A stretch of DNA of 15,789 nucleotides from Pseudomonadota bacterium. Its GTDB lineage: Bacteria > Pseudomonadota > Alphaproteobacteria > Rhizobiales > Afifellaceae. Position numbers and translations under genes: made by a program. Below, in pieces: positions 6,830 to 14,095 of this stretch (its first letter is position 1; every line of letters begins with the position of its first letter). Under the pieces are notes generated by a model. It was not told where the DNA came from and ran no database searches. It saw only the letters and a program-made list of their open reading frames with translations. The stretch covers positions 1 to 15,789 of the forward strand of contig JAEZEK010000333.1 of assembly GCA_023417735.1 (NCBI GenBank), written 5' to 3'.

Positions 6830-7894
6830 ATGTCCATGCATCCGTACAAAGCCCAGCCCGACAAAGCGTTCTGGAGCAGAGCGATCTCGACCAGGTACGA
6901 GCCGACGTCGCTGGTGAGCTTCCCTGAGCCGCTGATCCGGCTCGGCGACAAGGTCATGTCGGCGGGAAGCTGCTTTGCCTCCAATCTCGTTCCCTATCTC
7001 GAGCAAGCGGGGTTCACGTATCTTCGAACGGAACCGCGGCACCCTTTGTTCGTCGGCCTCGATGACAATCTCGGCTACCGAAATTTCACCGCGGCCTACG
7101 GGAACATCTATACGGCGCGACAGCTCAGGCAGCTTCTGGAACGCAGCCTGGGGATCTTTCACCCTTCCGAGGACCGCTGGCACTGGGACGGTAGGGTCAT
7201 TGATCCGTTCCGGCCCGGGTTACGCTATCCGGCGCATAATGATGAAGAATTCGATCTTTTGACCGAACAGCATCTGCGGGCCGTCAGATCGGCATTCGAA
7301 ACCGCGAATGTCCTGGTCTTCACGCTCGGCCTCACCGAGGCATGGATATCCACCCTGGACGGCGCGGTCTTCCCGGCTTGTCCTGGCACGGTCGGCGGCG
7401 CGTTCGATCCCGGGCGGCATACATTCCGCAACTTCACCGTCGACGAGGTCAGGCAGGACCTCCTGGATTTCCTGCGGACGGCGCGCAAGATGAACCCTGC
7501 CTTGCGCGTCATCCTGACCGTTTCTCCCGTCCCTCTCGTGGCGACGGCGACCGAGGACCACGTCCTCCTTGCCTCGACCTATAGCAAGGCCGTTCTGAGA
7601 GCGGCTGCGGGGGAGGTGGCGTCCAGGGAGGAAGGGGTAACCTACTTCCCCGCATTCGAGATCGTAACGGGCCCCCAGGCTCCGAGCACGTCCTTTGAGG
7701 CCGACAGGCGCAATGTGAGCAGGGCCGCCGTGAGCACGGTCATGCGGGTGCTTCTGGCACATTGCGATGGAAGGAAGCTCCCGGCCAATCCGGCGTCCGG
7801 CCATGCCTCAGCCACGGCCACCGCTCCCTCACGCGCCGACATTTCTGAGCGCCTGGCACAGGCGGAATGTGAGGAAGCACTGGCTGACCGCTGA
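6830..7894 (+). CDS. GSCFA-domain protein
   Basis: The 354-residue protein carries the motif that names the GSCFA family: MSAGSCFASNL, with G-S-C-F-A at about residues 46-50. Other family features are FTLGLTEAW, the LRVILTVSPVPLVAT strand-loop, STYSKAVLRAA and YFPAFEIV. The family is distantly related to SGNH hydrolases; the Ser in the first motif would be the nucleophile. Members are uncharacterised but often lie near polysaccharide or glycan genes. ATG 6830 is preferred because GGAG lies 5 nt upstream; GTG 6824 and ATG 6836 are in-frame alternatives. No signal peptide is visible. With the upstream SGNH-like gene it forms a compact pair, so the two may act on the same acylated glycan or lipid (inference). 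The last ~40 residues are Ala/Ser-rich and probably unstructured. Confidence 0.85.
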   Translation: MSMHPYKAQPDKAFWSRAISTRYEPTSLVSFPEPLIRLGDKVMSAGSCFASNLVPYLEQAGFTYLRTEPRHPLFVGLDDNLGYRNFTAAYGNIYTARQLRQLLERSLGIFHPSEDRWHWDGRVIDPFRPGLRYPAHNDEEFDLLTEQHLRAVRSAFETANVLVFTLGLTEAWISTLDGAVFPACPGTVGGAFDPGRHTFRNFTVDEVRQDLLDFLRTARKMNPALRVILTVSPVPLVATATEDHVLLASTYSKAVLRAAAGEVASREEGVTYFPAFEIVTGPQAPSTSFEADRRNVSRAAVSTVMRVLLAHCDGRKLPANPASGHASATATAPSRADISERLAQAECEEALADR

Positions 7895-8082
7895 GATACG
7901 GTTCGCTGTCGACCTCCTGCCAGACCGAAGGGCTTTTTCGGCGCGCGTGCGGCTGAAGGATCCGCCATAAGCGGCAGCCACGCCAGCTTCAGATCCACGT
8001 CGCGGCGGATATGACCGCCGTCGCCCCGAAACGCGGCACGGGCTCCCGGTCCGCGGGGCCACCGCCGCCGCTCTGCCCTGCC

Positions 8083-8202
8083 TTAGCGCATCAGCCGCAC
8101 TGCGACGACGATGATGCCGATCACGATCGCCGTCCCCAGGCCGAGCCACACGAACTCGGGAACCGCGTCCAGCAAGGCGGCGAGTCCAGCGGCCCTTCGC
8201 AT
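8083..8202 (-). CDS. Possible 39-residue single-pass membrane protein
   Basis: An ATG-to-TAA frame begins MRRAAGLAALLDAVPEFVW and is followed by a hydrophobic helix (about residues 18-36: VWLGLGTAIVIGIIVVAVR) and a basic end. The positive N-terminus and lone helix fit a small inner-membrane protein. It starts 51 bp after the stop of the 128-residue membrane protein on the same strand, so co-transcription is possible. The ribosome binding site is weak. The 188 bp beyond it, up to the GSCFA gene, show no gene. No family is recognised. Confidence 0.5.
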   Translation of the reverse strand: MRRAAGLAALLDAVPEFVWLGLGTAIVIGIIVVAVRLMR

Positions 8203-8253
8203 GATCCGACTTTCGCCACGGCGCCCGGCGGTAGCAAGGGGGAGATCCCGATC

Positions 8254-8640
8254 CTACTCGCCGAGGATGGCGTGCCGGCCGAACACCCGTCCGGTCTCCA
8301 GGTCGATCAGCACGAGGGCGGCCGTCCCGTCGGCCTCAACCACGTGCAGGAGCGCGGTGCGCCCCTCGAGCGCCACGTGGCGGATCTCGGCGCCAGCGGG
8401 CAGCCGCACCTCGCCGGCGATCGCCTGCTCGGGCGAAAGCGCGGCGCTCTCCTGCGGTGCCGCGGCGCGGTCGCCGCCCCCGATCTTGTAGACAATCGCC
8501 CCGAACACCGCGATAAGCCCGAGCAGCATGACGCCGAGCGAGCCGAGCAGCAGGCGGGCGAGCTTCTGGCGCACACGCTCGGCGGCCGGGTCGAGCGGCG
8601 GCTCCTCTTCGTCGAACTTGGCAGGATCGTGGGCGGCCAT
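8254..8640 (-). CDS. Conserved-type single-pass membrane protein, 128 residues
   Basis: The N-terminus is acidic and cytoplasmic in character (residues 1-27, MAAHDPAKFDEEEPPLDPAA). One transmembrane helix follows (about 31-51, LLLGSLGVMLLGLIAVFGAIVY), then a C-terminal domain of about 75 residues predicted to lie in the periplasm. That domain is beta-rich with VRLPAGAEIRHVALEGRTALLHV and ALVLIDLETGRVFG, like one or two beta-propeller blades. Similar small membrane proteins beside rluD and rpoH occur in alphaproteobacteria; I suspect the DUF6476 family but cannot check. The ATG (8638-8640) overlaps the rluD ATG on the other strand. Function unknown. Confidence 0.8.
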   Translation of the reverse strand: MAAHDPAKFDEEEPPLDPAAERVRQKLARLLLGSLGVMLLGLIAVFGAIVYKIGGGDRAAAPQESAALSPEQAIAGEVRLPAGAEIRHVALEGRTALLHVVEADGTAALVLIDLETGRVFGRHAILGE

Positions 8641-9646
8641 GGCTCAGTCGAAAGACGATGTGGAAGATCTCGCGGTCTCGGCCGAAGAGGCGGGCGAGCG
8701 GCTCGACGCGTTCCTCGCCCGCCGCGGCGGCCGGCTCTCGCGCAGCCGCTACAAGGCGCTCGTGAAGGAGGGCCAGGTCGACGTCGGCGGCCGGACCGTA
8801 GTCGACCCCAATTACCGGGTCAACGGCGGCGAGACGGTGAGCGTGGCCGTCCCGGAGCCGGAGGCGCCCGAGCCGGCCCCGGAGCCGATCCCGCTCGAGA
8901 TCCTCCACGAGGACGACGATCTCATCGTCGTCGACAAGCCCGCCGGCCTGGTCGTCCATCCCGGGCCCGGCAACTGGACGGGCACGCTCGTCAACGCCCT
9001 CCTCCACCATTGCGGCGCAACGCTCTCCGGCATCGGCGGGGTGCGGCGCCCGGGCATCGTCCACCGGCTCGACAAGGACACGTCGGGCCTGCTCGTGGTC
9101 GCCAAGAACGACCGGGCGCATCAGGCGCTTTCCGAGCAGTTCGCCGACCACGGTCGAACCGGCCCGCTGGAGCGGGAGTACGTCGCGCTGGTCTGGGGCG
9201 TTCCGGCGCGGCGGAGCGGCACGGTCGAGACGGCGCTCGACCGCGACCCGAGGAACCGCCAGAAGCAGGCGGTCGTGAAGGCCGGCGGCCGGCCGGCGAT
9301 CACCCACTACCGGGTCGCGGAGGTCTATGGCGGCGGCGTGGCAAGCCTCTTGCATTGCCGGCTGGAGACCGGCCGCACGCACCAGATCCGCGTGCATATG
9401 GCGCATATCGGCCATCCGCTCGTCGGCGACCATGTCTACGGGGCGGGCTTCCTGACCAAGGCCGAAACGCTCCCGGAAGGGATCGCAGCCGCGGTCCGCG
9501 CGTTCAGACGTCAGGCGCTGCACGCTCGGCGCCTGGCATTCAGGCATCCTTCGACCGGTGCTGTGCTGGATTTCACGAGTTCGCCGCCGGCCGACATGGC
9601 GGACCTGATCGAGCGCTTTCGAGGCCTGCTCATTACACAAACGTAA
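8639..9646 (+). CDS. rluD: 23S rRNA pseudouridine synthase, RluA/RluD family
   Basis: This enzyme isomerises uridines in 23S rRNA (helix 69 for RluD). The 335-residue protein has an N-terminal S4 RNA-binding domain (about 18-70, ERLDAFLARRGGRLSRSRYKALVKEGQVDVGG). The catalytic domain follows: DDDLIVVDKPAGLVVHP, GIVHRLDKDTSGLLVVAKND with catalytic Asp145, REYVALVWG and RLETGRTHQIRVHMAHIGHPLVGD. The start is ATG 8639; a GTG seven codons later (8660) is an alternative, also in frame. Starting at 8639 gives no intergenic space to the divergent gene. It is followed by rpoH after 98 bp, a common alphaproteobacterial neighbourhood. Assignment to RluD rather than another RluA-type enzyme rests on domain layout and context. 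Confidence 0.92.
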   Translation: MAQSKDDVEDLAVSAEEAGERLDAFLARRGGRLSRSRYKALVKEGQVDVGGRTVVDPNYRVNGGETVSVAVPEPEAPEPAPEPIPLEILHEDDDLIVVDKPAGLVVHPGPGNWTGTLVNALLHHCGATLSGIGGVRRPGIVHRLDKDTSGLLVVAKNDRAHQALSEQFADHGRTGPLEREYVALVWGVPARRSGTVETALDRDPRNRQKQAVVKAGGRPAITHYRVAEVYGGGVASLLHCRLETGRTHQIRVHMAHIGHPLVGDHVYGAGFLTKAETLPEGIAAAVRAFRRQALHARRLAFRHPSTGAVLDFTSSPPADMADLIERFRGLLITQT

Positions 9647-9687
9647 GTCGGCCTCGGGTGGAAATGGCCTTATAGGGATTGGTTGCA

Positions 9688-9707
9688 CCGGGCCGAATGC
9701 GGCCCGG
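9688..9707 (+). promoter_or_regulatory. Hairpin in the rluD-rpoH spacer
   Basis: Perfect 7-bp GC arms (CCGGGCC at 9688-9694 and GGCCCGG at 9701-9707) enclose a 6-nt loop, 37 nt before the rpoH ATG. No T run follows. It may act in the rpoH leader or reduce read-through from rluD; the function is not shown by the sequence. Confidence 0.4.
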
Positions 9708-9744
9708 GCGGGCGGGCGGACCCCGCAAACGGCAGGGATTGATC

Positions 9745-10659
9745 ATGGCCAAAGGCAGCATTCCGGTTTTCCAGTCCGGCGAAGGCGGGCTTTCGCGGTA
9801 TCTCGACGAGATCCGCAAGTTCCCGATGCTGGAGCCGCAGGAAGAGTACATGCTGGCGAAGCGATACGCGGAGCACGGCGACCGTGACGCTGCCCATCGC
9901 CTCGTCACCAGCCATCTGCGCCTCGTCGCCAAGATCGCCATGGGATACCGCGGCTACGGCCTGCCGATCGGCGAGGTCATCTCCGAGGGGAATGTCGGCC
10001 TGATGCAGGCCGTGAAGCGGTTCGACCCGGATCGCGGCTTCCGGCTGGCGACCTACGCCATGTGGTGGATCCGCGCCTCGATTCAGGAATACATCCTGCG
10101 GTCCTGGAGCCTCGTGAAGATGGGCACCACGGCGAACCAGAAGCGCCTGTTCTTCAATCTCAGGAAGGCGAAGAGCCAGATCCAGGCGCTCGACGAGGGC
10201 GATCTGCGCCCCGACCAGGTGAAGCAGATCGCGGAGAAGCTGAACGTCTCCGAGGAGGAGGTGGTCTCGATGAACCGCCGCCTCTCCGGCGATGCGTCGC
10301 TCAACGCCCCGATCCGAGCCGGCGAGGGCGAAAGCGGCGGCGAGTGGCAGGACTGGCTCGCCGACGAGAGCGAAAGCCAGGAGACGCGCCTCATCCAGGA
10401 GGACGAGCTCGATCAGCGCCGGGCCATGCTGAAGGATGCGCTCGACGTGCTCGACAATCGCGAGCGGCGCATCTTCGAGGCGCGGCGCCTCTCCGAGGAC
10501 CCGCTGACGCTCGAGCAGCTCTCCGACGAGTTCGACGTGAGCCGCGAGCGCGTGCGCCAGCTCGAGGTGCGTGCCTTCGACAAGGTGCAGAAGGCGATGG
10601 TGAAGGCCGTGAAGGACCGCGACCGCGGGCGCGCCGCGTTGCTCGTCTCGCCTGCGTGA
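9745..10659 (+). CDS. rpoH: RNA polymerase sigma factor RpoH (sigma-32)
   Basis: RpoH directs RNA polymerase to heat-shock promoters (chaperones, proteases). The 304-residue protein shows region 1.2/2.1 (RYLDEIRKFPMLEPQEEYML, 18-36), region 2 (SEGNVGLMQAVKRFDPDRGF and TYAMWWIRASIQEYILRSW, 80-121), the RpoH box QKRLFFNLRKAK (132-143) that separates it from RpoD, and region 4.2 (TLEQLSDEFDVSRERVRQLE, 255-274). The ATG at 9745 has AGGGA upstream and matches the usual MA-start; an upstream in-frame Met gives only non-conserved sequence. It ends 39 bp from the convergent erythromycin-esterase-family gene. Many alphaproteobacteria carry more than one rpoH; whether this is RpoH1 or RpoH2 cannot be decided here. 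Confidence 0.96.
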   Translation: MAKGSIPVFQSGEGGLSRYLDEIRKFPMLEPQEEYMLAKRYAEHGDRDAAHRLVTSHLRLVAKIAMGYRGYGLPIGEVISEGNVGLMQAVKRFDPDRGFRLATYAMWWIRASIQEYILRSWSLVKMGTTANQKRLFFNLRKAKSQIQALDEGDLRPDQVKQIAEKLNVSEEEVVSMNRRLSGDASLNAPIRAGEGESGGEWQDWLADESESQETRLIQEDELDQRRAMLKDALDVLDNRERRIFEARRLSEDPLTLEQLSDEFDVSRERVRQLEVRAFDKVQKAMVKAVKDRDRGRAALLVSPA

Positions 10660-10698
10660 CGATCCCGAAATCTCGCCCGGCGCAGCGCGGCCGGCCGG

Positions 10699-12030
10699 TC
10701 AGAGCCCGAACGGATAGGTGTCGGGCACGCCGCGCGGCGCCGCGCCGGGGAGCTGGGTGACGGCCTTCGTCTCCTCGAACCACACGAATGCGTCGAACTG
10801 CTCCGGCAGGACCGCCTCGAAATAGTGGCTGGTGCGCTCGCTCTCCGGTCGGTAGACCACGCCGATCGCCCGCTCGAGCCGCGGCTCGGCGAGGCTGTCG
10901 CGGAGCGCCCGCCTCTGCTGCCCGCGCAGGTCCGTGAGGCTCCGGGCAATGCCGGCCTGGCGGAAGATGCGTTCGATGCTGTCCTCGCGCGCCGGGCGCA
11001 CCTGCATGATCGCCATGGGCTCGCCCCAGTCGGAAGCCGCCGCCACCGTGCCTCGGTCGGTGCCGAAGCCGATGAGCGCCGCGTCCTCGCCGAAGGCCGT
11101 GCGGCAGAGCTCGCCGATGTTGAACTCGCCCTGCCAGCCCATCGCCGTCGCCGCGGCGTTCCCGATGTGGGAGTTGTGCGCCCAGACCACGGCCTTCGCA
11201 CCCGCGCCGCGGCGCTTGATGAGCCGCCGCAAGGTGTCGAACATGTGCCGGTCGCGCAGGTTCCAGGACTCGGTGGAGCCGCGGTACATGATCCGGTAGT
11301 ACTGCTCGGCGGCACGCACGATGCGCGCGTTCTGGGCGGCGTCGAAGAAGTCCTCTCCGTCCTGCGCACCATAATCGAGGCGACGGGCGAGCAGCGCCTC
11401 GAGCTGGGTGACGATCGCGTCCTCGCACGTGTCCATCCTGCCATAGAGCACGTCCCGGCCGTAATGGGCCGGCTCCCCCTGCCAGGGCGTCAGGCAGCCG
11501 TAGCGCTTGCGCGCAAGCCGCGCCGCCTCCGGATCGACACCGTCGAGGTAGCCGATCACCGCGTCGATCGACCCGCCGAGGCTGTAGACGTCTAGGCCGC
11601 GAAACTCGACGCGCGCCTCCGCCGGCTTGCCGTCATTGTGCTGGCGGAGCCAGTCCACGAACTCCAGCACCTCGGCGTTCCGCCACATCCAGGTCGGGAA
11701 GCGGGTGAACGCCTCCTCGCCGGAGGGCCGCGCGGAACGATGCCTGACGTAGCGGTCGATCCGCGCCGCATCCGGCCAGTCCGCCTCCACGGCGACGATG
11801 TTGAAGCCATGCTTGCCGATGAGGTGGCGGGTGATCGCGGCACGCGCACGGTAGAACTCCGACGTGCCGTGCGTCGCCTCTCCGAGGAGCACGACCCTGG
11901 CGTCGCCGAAGGCATCGAACACCTCGCCGAACGCGTCGGCCCGCTCGGGCGCAGGAAGGCTCTTGGAGGCTTCCCTGACCGCACGGGCAAGGCTCTCAGC
12001 CACGCGGCGATCCGTCACGAGATCGACCAT
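10699..12030 (-). CDS. Erythromycin esterase family protein
   Basis: The 443-residue cytosolic protein belongs to the family of EreA/EreB, which open the macrolactone ring by hydrolysis. The catalytic features are in place: LLGEATHGTSEFY (Glu51, His54), AVEADWPDA (Glu82) and VVWAHNSHIGN (His285, His288). Also present are PTWMWRN and FNIGELCRTAF. Chromosomal members in environmental bacteria mostly have unknown substrates, so resistance should not be assumed. ATG 12030 is preferred over ATG 12060 because AGGAGG lies 4 nt upstream of it. It is convergent with rpoH (39 bp) and lies 136 bp after the EamA transporter gene on the same strand. No signal peptide is seen. Confidence 0.9.
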   Translation of the reverse strand: MVDLVTDRRVAESLARAVREASKSLPAPERADAFGEVFDAFGDARVVLLGEATHGTSEFYRARAAITRHLIGKHGFNIVAVEADWPDAARIDRYVRHRSARPSGEEAFTRFPTWMWRNAEVLEFVDWLRQHNDGKPAEARVEFRGLDVYSLGGSIDAVIGYLDGVDPEAARLARKRYGCLTPWQGEPAHYGRDVLYGRMDTCEDAIVTQLEALLARRLDYGAQDGEDFFDAAQNARIVRAAEQYYRIMYRGSTESWNLRDRHMFDTLRRLIKRRGAGAKAVVWAHNSHIGNAAATAMGWQGEFNIGELCRTAFGEDAALIGFGTDRGTVAAASDWGEPMAIMQVRPAREDSIERIFRQAGIARSLTDLRGQQRRALRDSLAEPRLERAIGVVYRPESERTSHYFEAVLPEQFDAFVWFEETKAVTQLPGAAPRGVPDTYPFGL

Positions 12031-12166
12031 GCCGCCTCCTCGGCCGCGCGCGATCGGCATCTGGGGCGCACGAGAATCCCCCGCTCGACCAATCCCGGAA
12101 TCAACACGCCGCCTGCTGCCACGGTTCCGAAACGGGGATGGTGCCGCCCCTCCCTTGGCCCGCCGC

Positions 12167-13099
12167 TCAGCGTCCCGAGGCCGCAGGGGCCTTCGGTGCG
12201 GCCGGGTTCTTCGTGGCGACGAAGACGCCGGCGAGGATCAGCCCCGCTCCGACCGCGTGGAAGAGGGCCGGGCGTTCGCCGAGCAGAAGGATCGCGAGGG
12301 CCGTGCCGAAGAGCGGGACCAGGTGGAAGAAGGGCCCGGCCCGGTTCGCGCCGATCAGTTCGACACCGCGATTGAAGAAAAGGTACGCCGCCACCGAAGG
12401 GAAGAGGATCACGTAGAGGACCGCCATGGCGGACGCCGGAGAGACCTCGACCGGGCGCCCTTGCGCGAGGACCTCGTGGAGCGAGAACGGCAGGAGCAGC
12501 ACCGTTCCGATCCCGATGGTGACCGTGACGAACGTGAGAGCGCCGACGACCGGCCGTTTCCTCAGGAGCGCCGAGTAGAACGCATAGACGGTCATGGCCG
12601 CGACGACCATGACGTCGCCGGCGTTGAAGGCGAGATCCCGCACCCGGCCGAGATCGCCTTCGGTCACGATGACCAGCACGCCGAAGAGCGACGTCAGGAT
12701 GCCGGCGATCTGCTTGCCGGTCAGCCGGTCGCGGAAGAGGAGGAAGGTCCAGACGCCGATGAGGAGCGGCGCCGTCGACTGCATCAGGCTCGCGTTCATC
12801 GCGGTCGTGTGCTGCAGGCTCCAATAGAGGAGCGTGTTGAACACCGTGATGCCGGCGAAGGAGACGAGCACGAGATAAGGCATATGATGCCGGAGCGTCT
12901 GCCAATCCCGCCTGATCTGGCCGACGGCGAGGGGCAGGAGCAGCACGAAGGCGCCGAGCCAGCGGGTGCCCGCAAGCGTCGCAGGCGGGATCGAGCCCGC
13001 CAGGAACCGGCCGACCACGGCGTTCCCCGCCCAGAACAGCGAGGTCACGGTGAGGAGCAGATAGGGCTGGTGCCAGACCCAGGCGAGAAAGCGTGTCAC
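12167..13099 (-). CDS. EamA/DMT-family transporter
   Basis: The 310-residue integral membrane protein belongs to the drug/metabolite transporter superfamily, with two EamA repeats and about ten transmembrane helices. The first repeat starts YLLLTVTSLFWAGNAVVGRFLAG and includes GITVFNTLLYWSLQHTTAMNASLMQSTAPLLIGVW. The second includes AGDVMVVAAMTVYAFYSALLRK and ends FGTALAILLLGERPALFHAVGAGLILAGVFVATK. Such proteins export or take up small metabolites; the substrate cannot be read from sequence. The start is GTG at 13099, since no ATG occurs before the first helix, and its ribosome binding site is weak. The gene diverges from the TPP-riboswitch operon with about 90 bp between, but nothing ties it to thiamine. 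Confidence 0.9.
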   Translation of the reverse strand: MTRFLAWVWHQPYLLLTVTSLFWAGNAVVGRFLAGSIPPATLAGTRWLGAFVLLLPLAVGQIRRDWQTLRHHMPYLVLVSFAGITVFNTLLYWSLQHTTAMNASLMQSTAPLLIGVWTFLLFRDRLTGKQIAGILTSLFGVLVIVTEGDLGRVRDLAFNAGDVMVVAAMTVYAFYSALLRKRPVVGALTFVTVTIGIGTVLLLPFSLHEVLAQGRPVEVSPASAMAVLYVILFPSVAAYLFFNRGVELIGANRAGPFFHLVPLFGTALAILLLGERPALFHAVGAGLILAGVFVATKNPAAPKAPAASGR

Positions 13100-13154
13100 C
13101 GCGTGCGGTAAGCACGGCCCGCCGGACCTGTAAACCCCGCTCCCCGCTTGCGCC

Positions 13155-13183
13155 TTGCCCTCGGCGGGCGAACCCGCTACTGC
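13155..13183 (+). promoter_or_regulatory. Candidate promoter of the riboswitch-thiXY operon
   Basis: TTGCCC (13155-13160) and TACTGC (13178-13183) are separated by 17 bp. Transcription would start at about 13190, just before the riboswitch. The boxes are only moderate matches, but the position is right. Confidence 0.45.
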
Positions 13184-13191
13184 GCTTTCTC

Positions 13192-13284
13192 ATCCGAGGG
13201 GTGCGCGGCTTTGCGCCGCGCTGAGATGGCCGACGGCTGAACCCTTTGAACCTGATCCGGGTCATGCCGGCGAAGGGACGGGAT
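13192..13284 (+). promoter_or_regulatory. TPP riboswitch (THI element)
   Basis: The thi-box consensus is nearly complete. It has GAGGGGTGC (13197-13205), an optional stem GCGCGGC/GCCGCGC (P3), the CTGAGA block (13221-13226), and ACCCTTTGAACCTGATCC (13241-13258). It then has GGGTCATGCCGGCGAAGGGA (13259-13278) with the conserved ATGCCGGCG pyrophosphate-sensor part. P1 is closed by ATCCG against CGGGAT with one bulge. TPP binding normally shuts off downstream thiamine genes. Here the start of a ThiX-like permease is 34 nt further on, which suggests control of translation start. Confidence 0.97.
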
Positions 13285-13287
13285 CAA

Positions 13288-13320
13288 GCGTCCGCTTCGC
13301 CATTGATGGAGCGCGGACGT
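13288..13320 (+). promoter_or_regulatory. Riboswitch expression platform: start-codon sequestering hairpin
   Basis: GCGTCCGC (13288-13295) can pair with GCGGACGT (13313-13320), giving 8 bp including one G-U. The second arm covers two bases of the GTG start (13319-13321) of the permease, and the GGAG ribosome binding site (13308-13311) is inside the loop. This fits TPP-induced block of translation. The pairing is seen in the sequence; the switching is inferred. Confidence 0.55.
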
Positions 13321-14083
13321 GTGGAGAGCAGCAGAGACGGGCCTGCGAATCGGGGCGGTCACCGTGCTCCTGCTCCTGTGGGAGGCAGCCGTCCGGCTCC
13401 TCTCCGTGCCGGCTTTCGTCCTGCCGCCGCCGTCCCGCATCGCGGCCGCCTTTGCGGCCGAGCCCGGCTATTTCCTTGCGCACGCGTCGACGACGGGATG
13501 GGAGATCCTGGCCGGGATGGCGATCGGTGTCGGGCTCGGAGCCGCGTCTGCCATCCTCCTCGCGCTTTCGCCAAGGCTGGAACGGGTGGTCGGCCCGATG
13601 CTCGTGGTGAGCCAGTCGCTGCCGGTCTTCGCCATCGCTCCACTGCTCGTCATCTGGTTCGGCTTCGGCCTCGCCTCCAAGGTCGCGATGGCGGGCCTCA
13701 TCATCTTCTTCCCCGTGGCCACCGCCTTCGCGGACGGGCTCCGCCGGACCGATCCCGATCTTCTCGACCTCGCGCGCCTCAACGGCGCCGGGCGAGTGGC
13801 GACGCTCTGGAAGCTGCGGATTCCCGCAGCGCTGCCGGCGTTCGGGTCCGGGCTGCGGATCGCGGCAGGCGTTGCGCCGATCGGCGCCGTCGTCGGCGAA
13901 TGGGTCGGCGCCTCGGCCGGCCTCGGCTTCATCATGCTCCAGGCGAATGCGCGCATGCAGACCGATCGCGTCTTCGTCGCCCTCGTTCTCCTCGCCGCCA
14001 TGGCCATCCTGCTTCGCGCCGCCGTCGACCGGCTGGTGGCACGGCAGCTCGCCTGGGTGCCGGGGGAAGGCTCCAACCGCTGA
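13319..14083 (+). CDS. thiX: ABC transporter permease, thiamine-precursor type (ThiX-like)
   Basis: The 254-residue inner-membrane permease belongs to the ABC family that includes SsuC/TauC and ThiX. About six helices are visible. The first is GAVTVLLLLWEAAVRLLSV, and ATPase contact would be through the EAA loop LARLNGAGRVATLWKLRIPAALP (about 151-173). Its place directly behind a TPP riboswitch and before a ThiY-like binding protein suggests uptake of a pyrimidine precursor such as formylaminopyrimidine, or of hydroxymethylpyrimidine. The GTG start at 13319 is supported by GGAG 7 nt upstream. It ends 12 bp before thiY. No ATPase gene (ThiZ) follows. Confidence 0.85.
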   Translation: MWRAAETGLRIGAVTVLLLLWEAAVRLLSVPAFVLPPPSRIAAAFAAEPGYFLAHASTTGWEILAGMAIGVGLGAASAILLALSPRLERVVGPMLVVSQSLPVFAIAPLLVIWFGFGLASKVAMAGLIIFFPVATAFADGLRRTDPDLLDLARLNGAGRVATLWKLRIPAALPAFGSGLRIAAGVAPIGAVVGEWVGASAGLGFIMLQANARMQTDRVFVALVLLAAMAILLRAAVDRLVARQLAWVPGEGSNR

Positions 14084-14095
14084 AGGAAGCACGCA

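Noticed and set aside
8011..9675. Very long plus-strand frame (554 codons) across the rluD region, and its minus-strand counterpart
   Set aside because: Both are out of frame with, or antisense to, the clearly recognisable rluD, and their translations are Arg/Pro/Gly-rich.
10660..10698. Bidirectional terminator between rpoH and the esterase-family gene
   Set aside because: The 39-bp spacer has a short GGCCGGCC palindrome but no convincing stem followed by T residues on either strand.
10699..12030. Erythromycin esterase homologue as an acquired resistance gene
   Set aside because: The catalytic residues are present, but base composition and context look native and no mobile element is near. 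Chromosomal relatives usually have unknown substrates.
12167..13099. EamA transporter as a thiamine transporter because it neighbours the TPP riboswitch
   Set aside because: It is on the opposite strand and outside the riboswitch transcript, so neighbourhood alone does not support it.
11864..13111. Long plus-strand frame opposite the EamA transporter and esterase-family genes
   Set aside because: The translation is a repetitive Glu/Arg/Asp-rich sequence typical of the antisense frame of a GC-rich membrane-protein gene.
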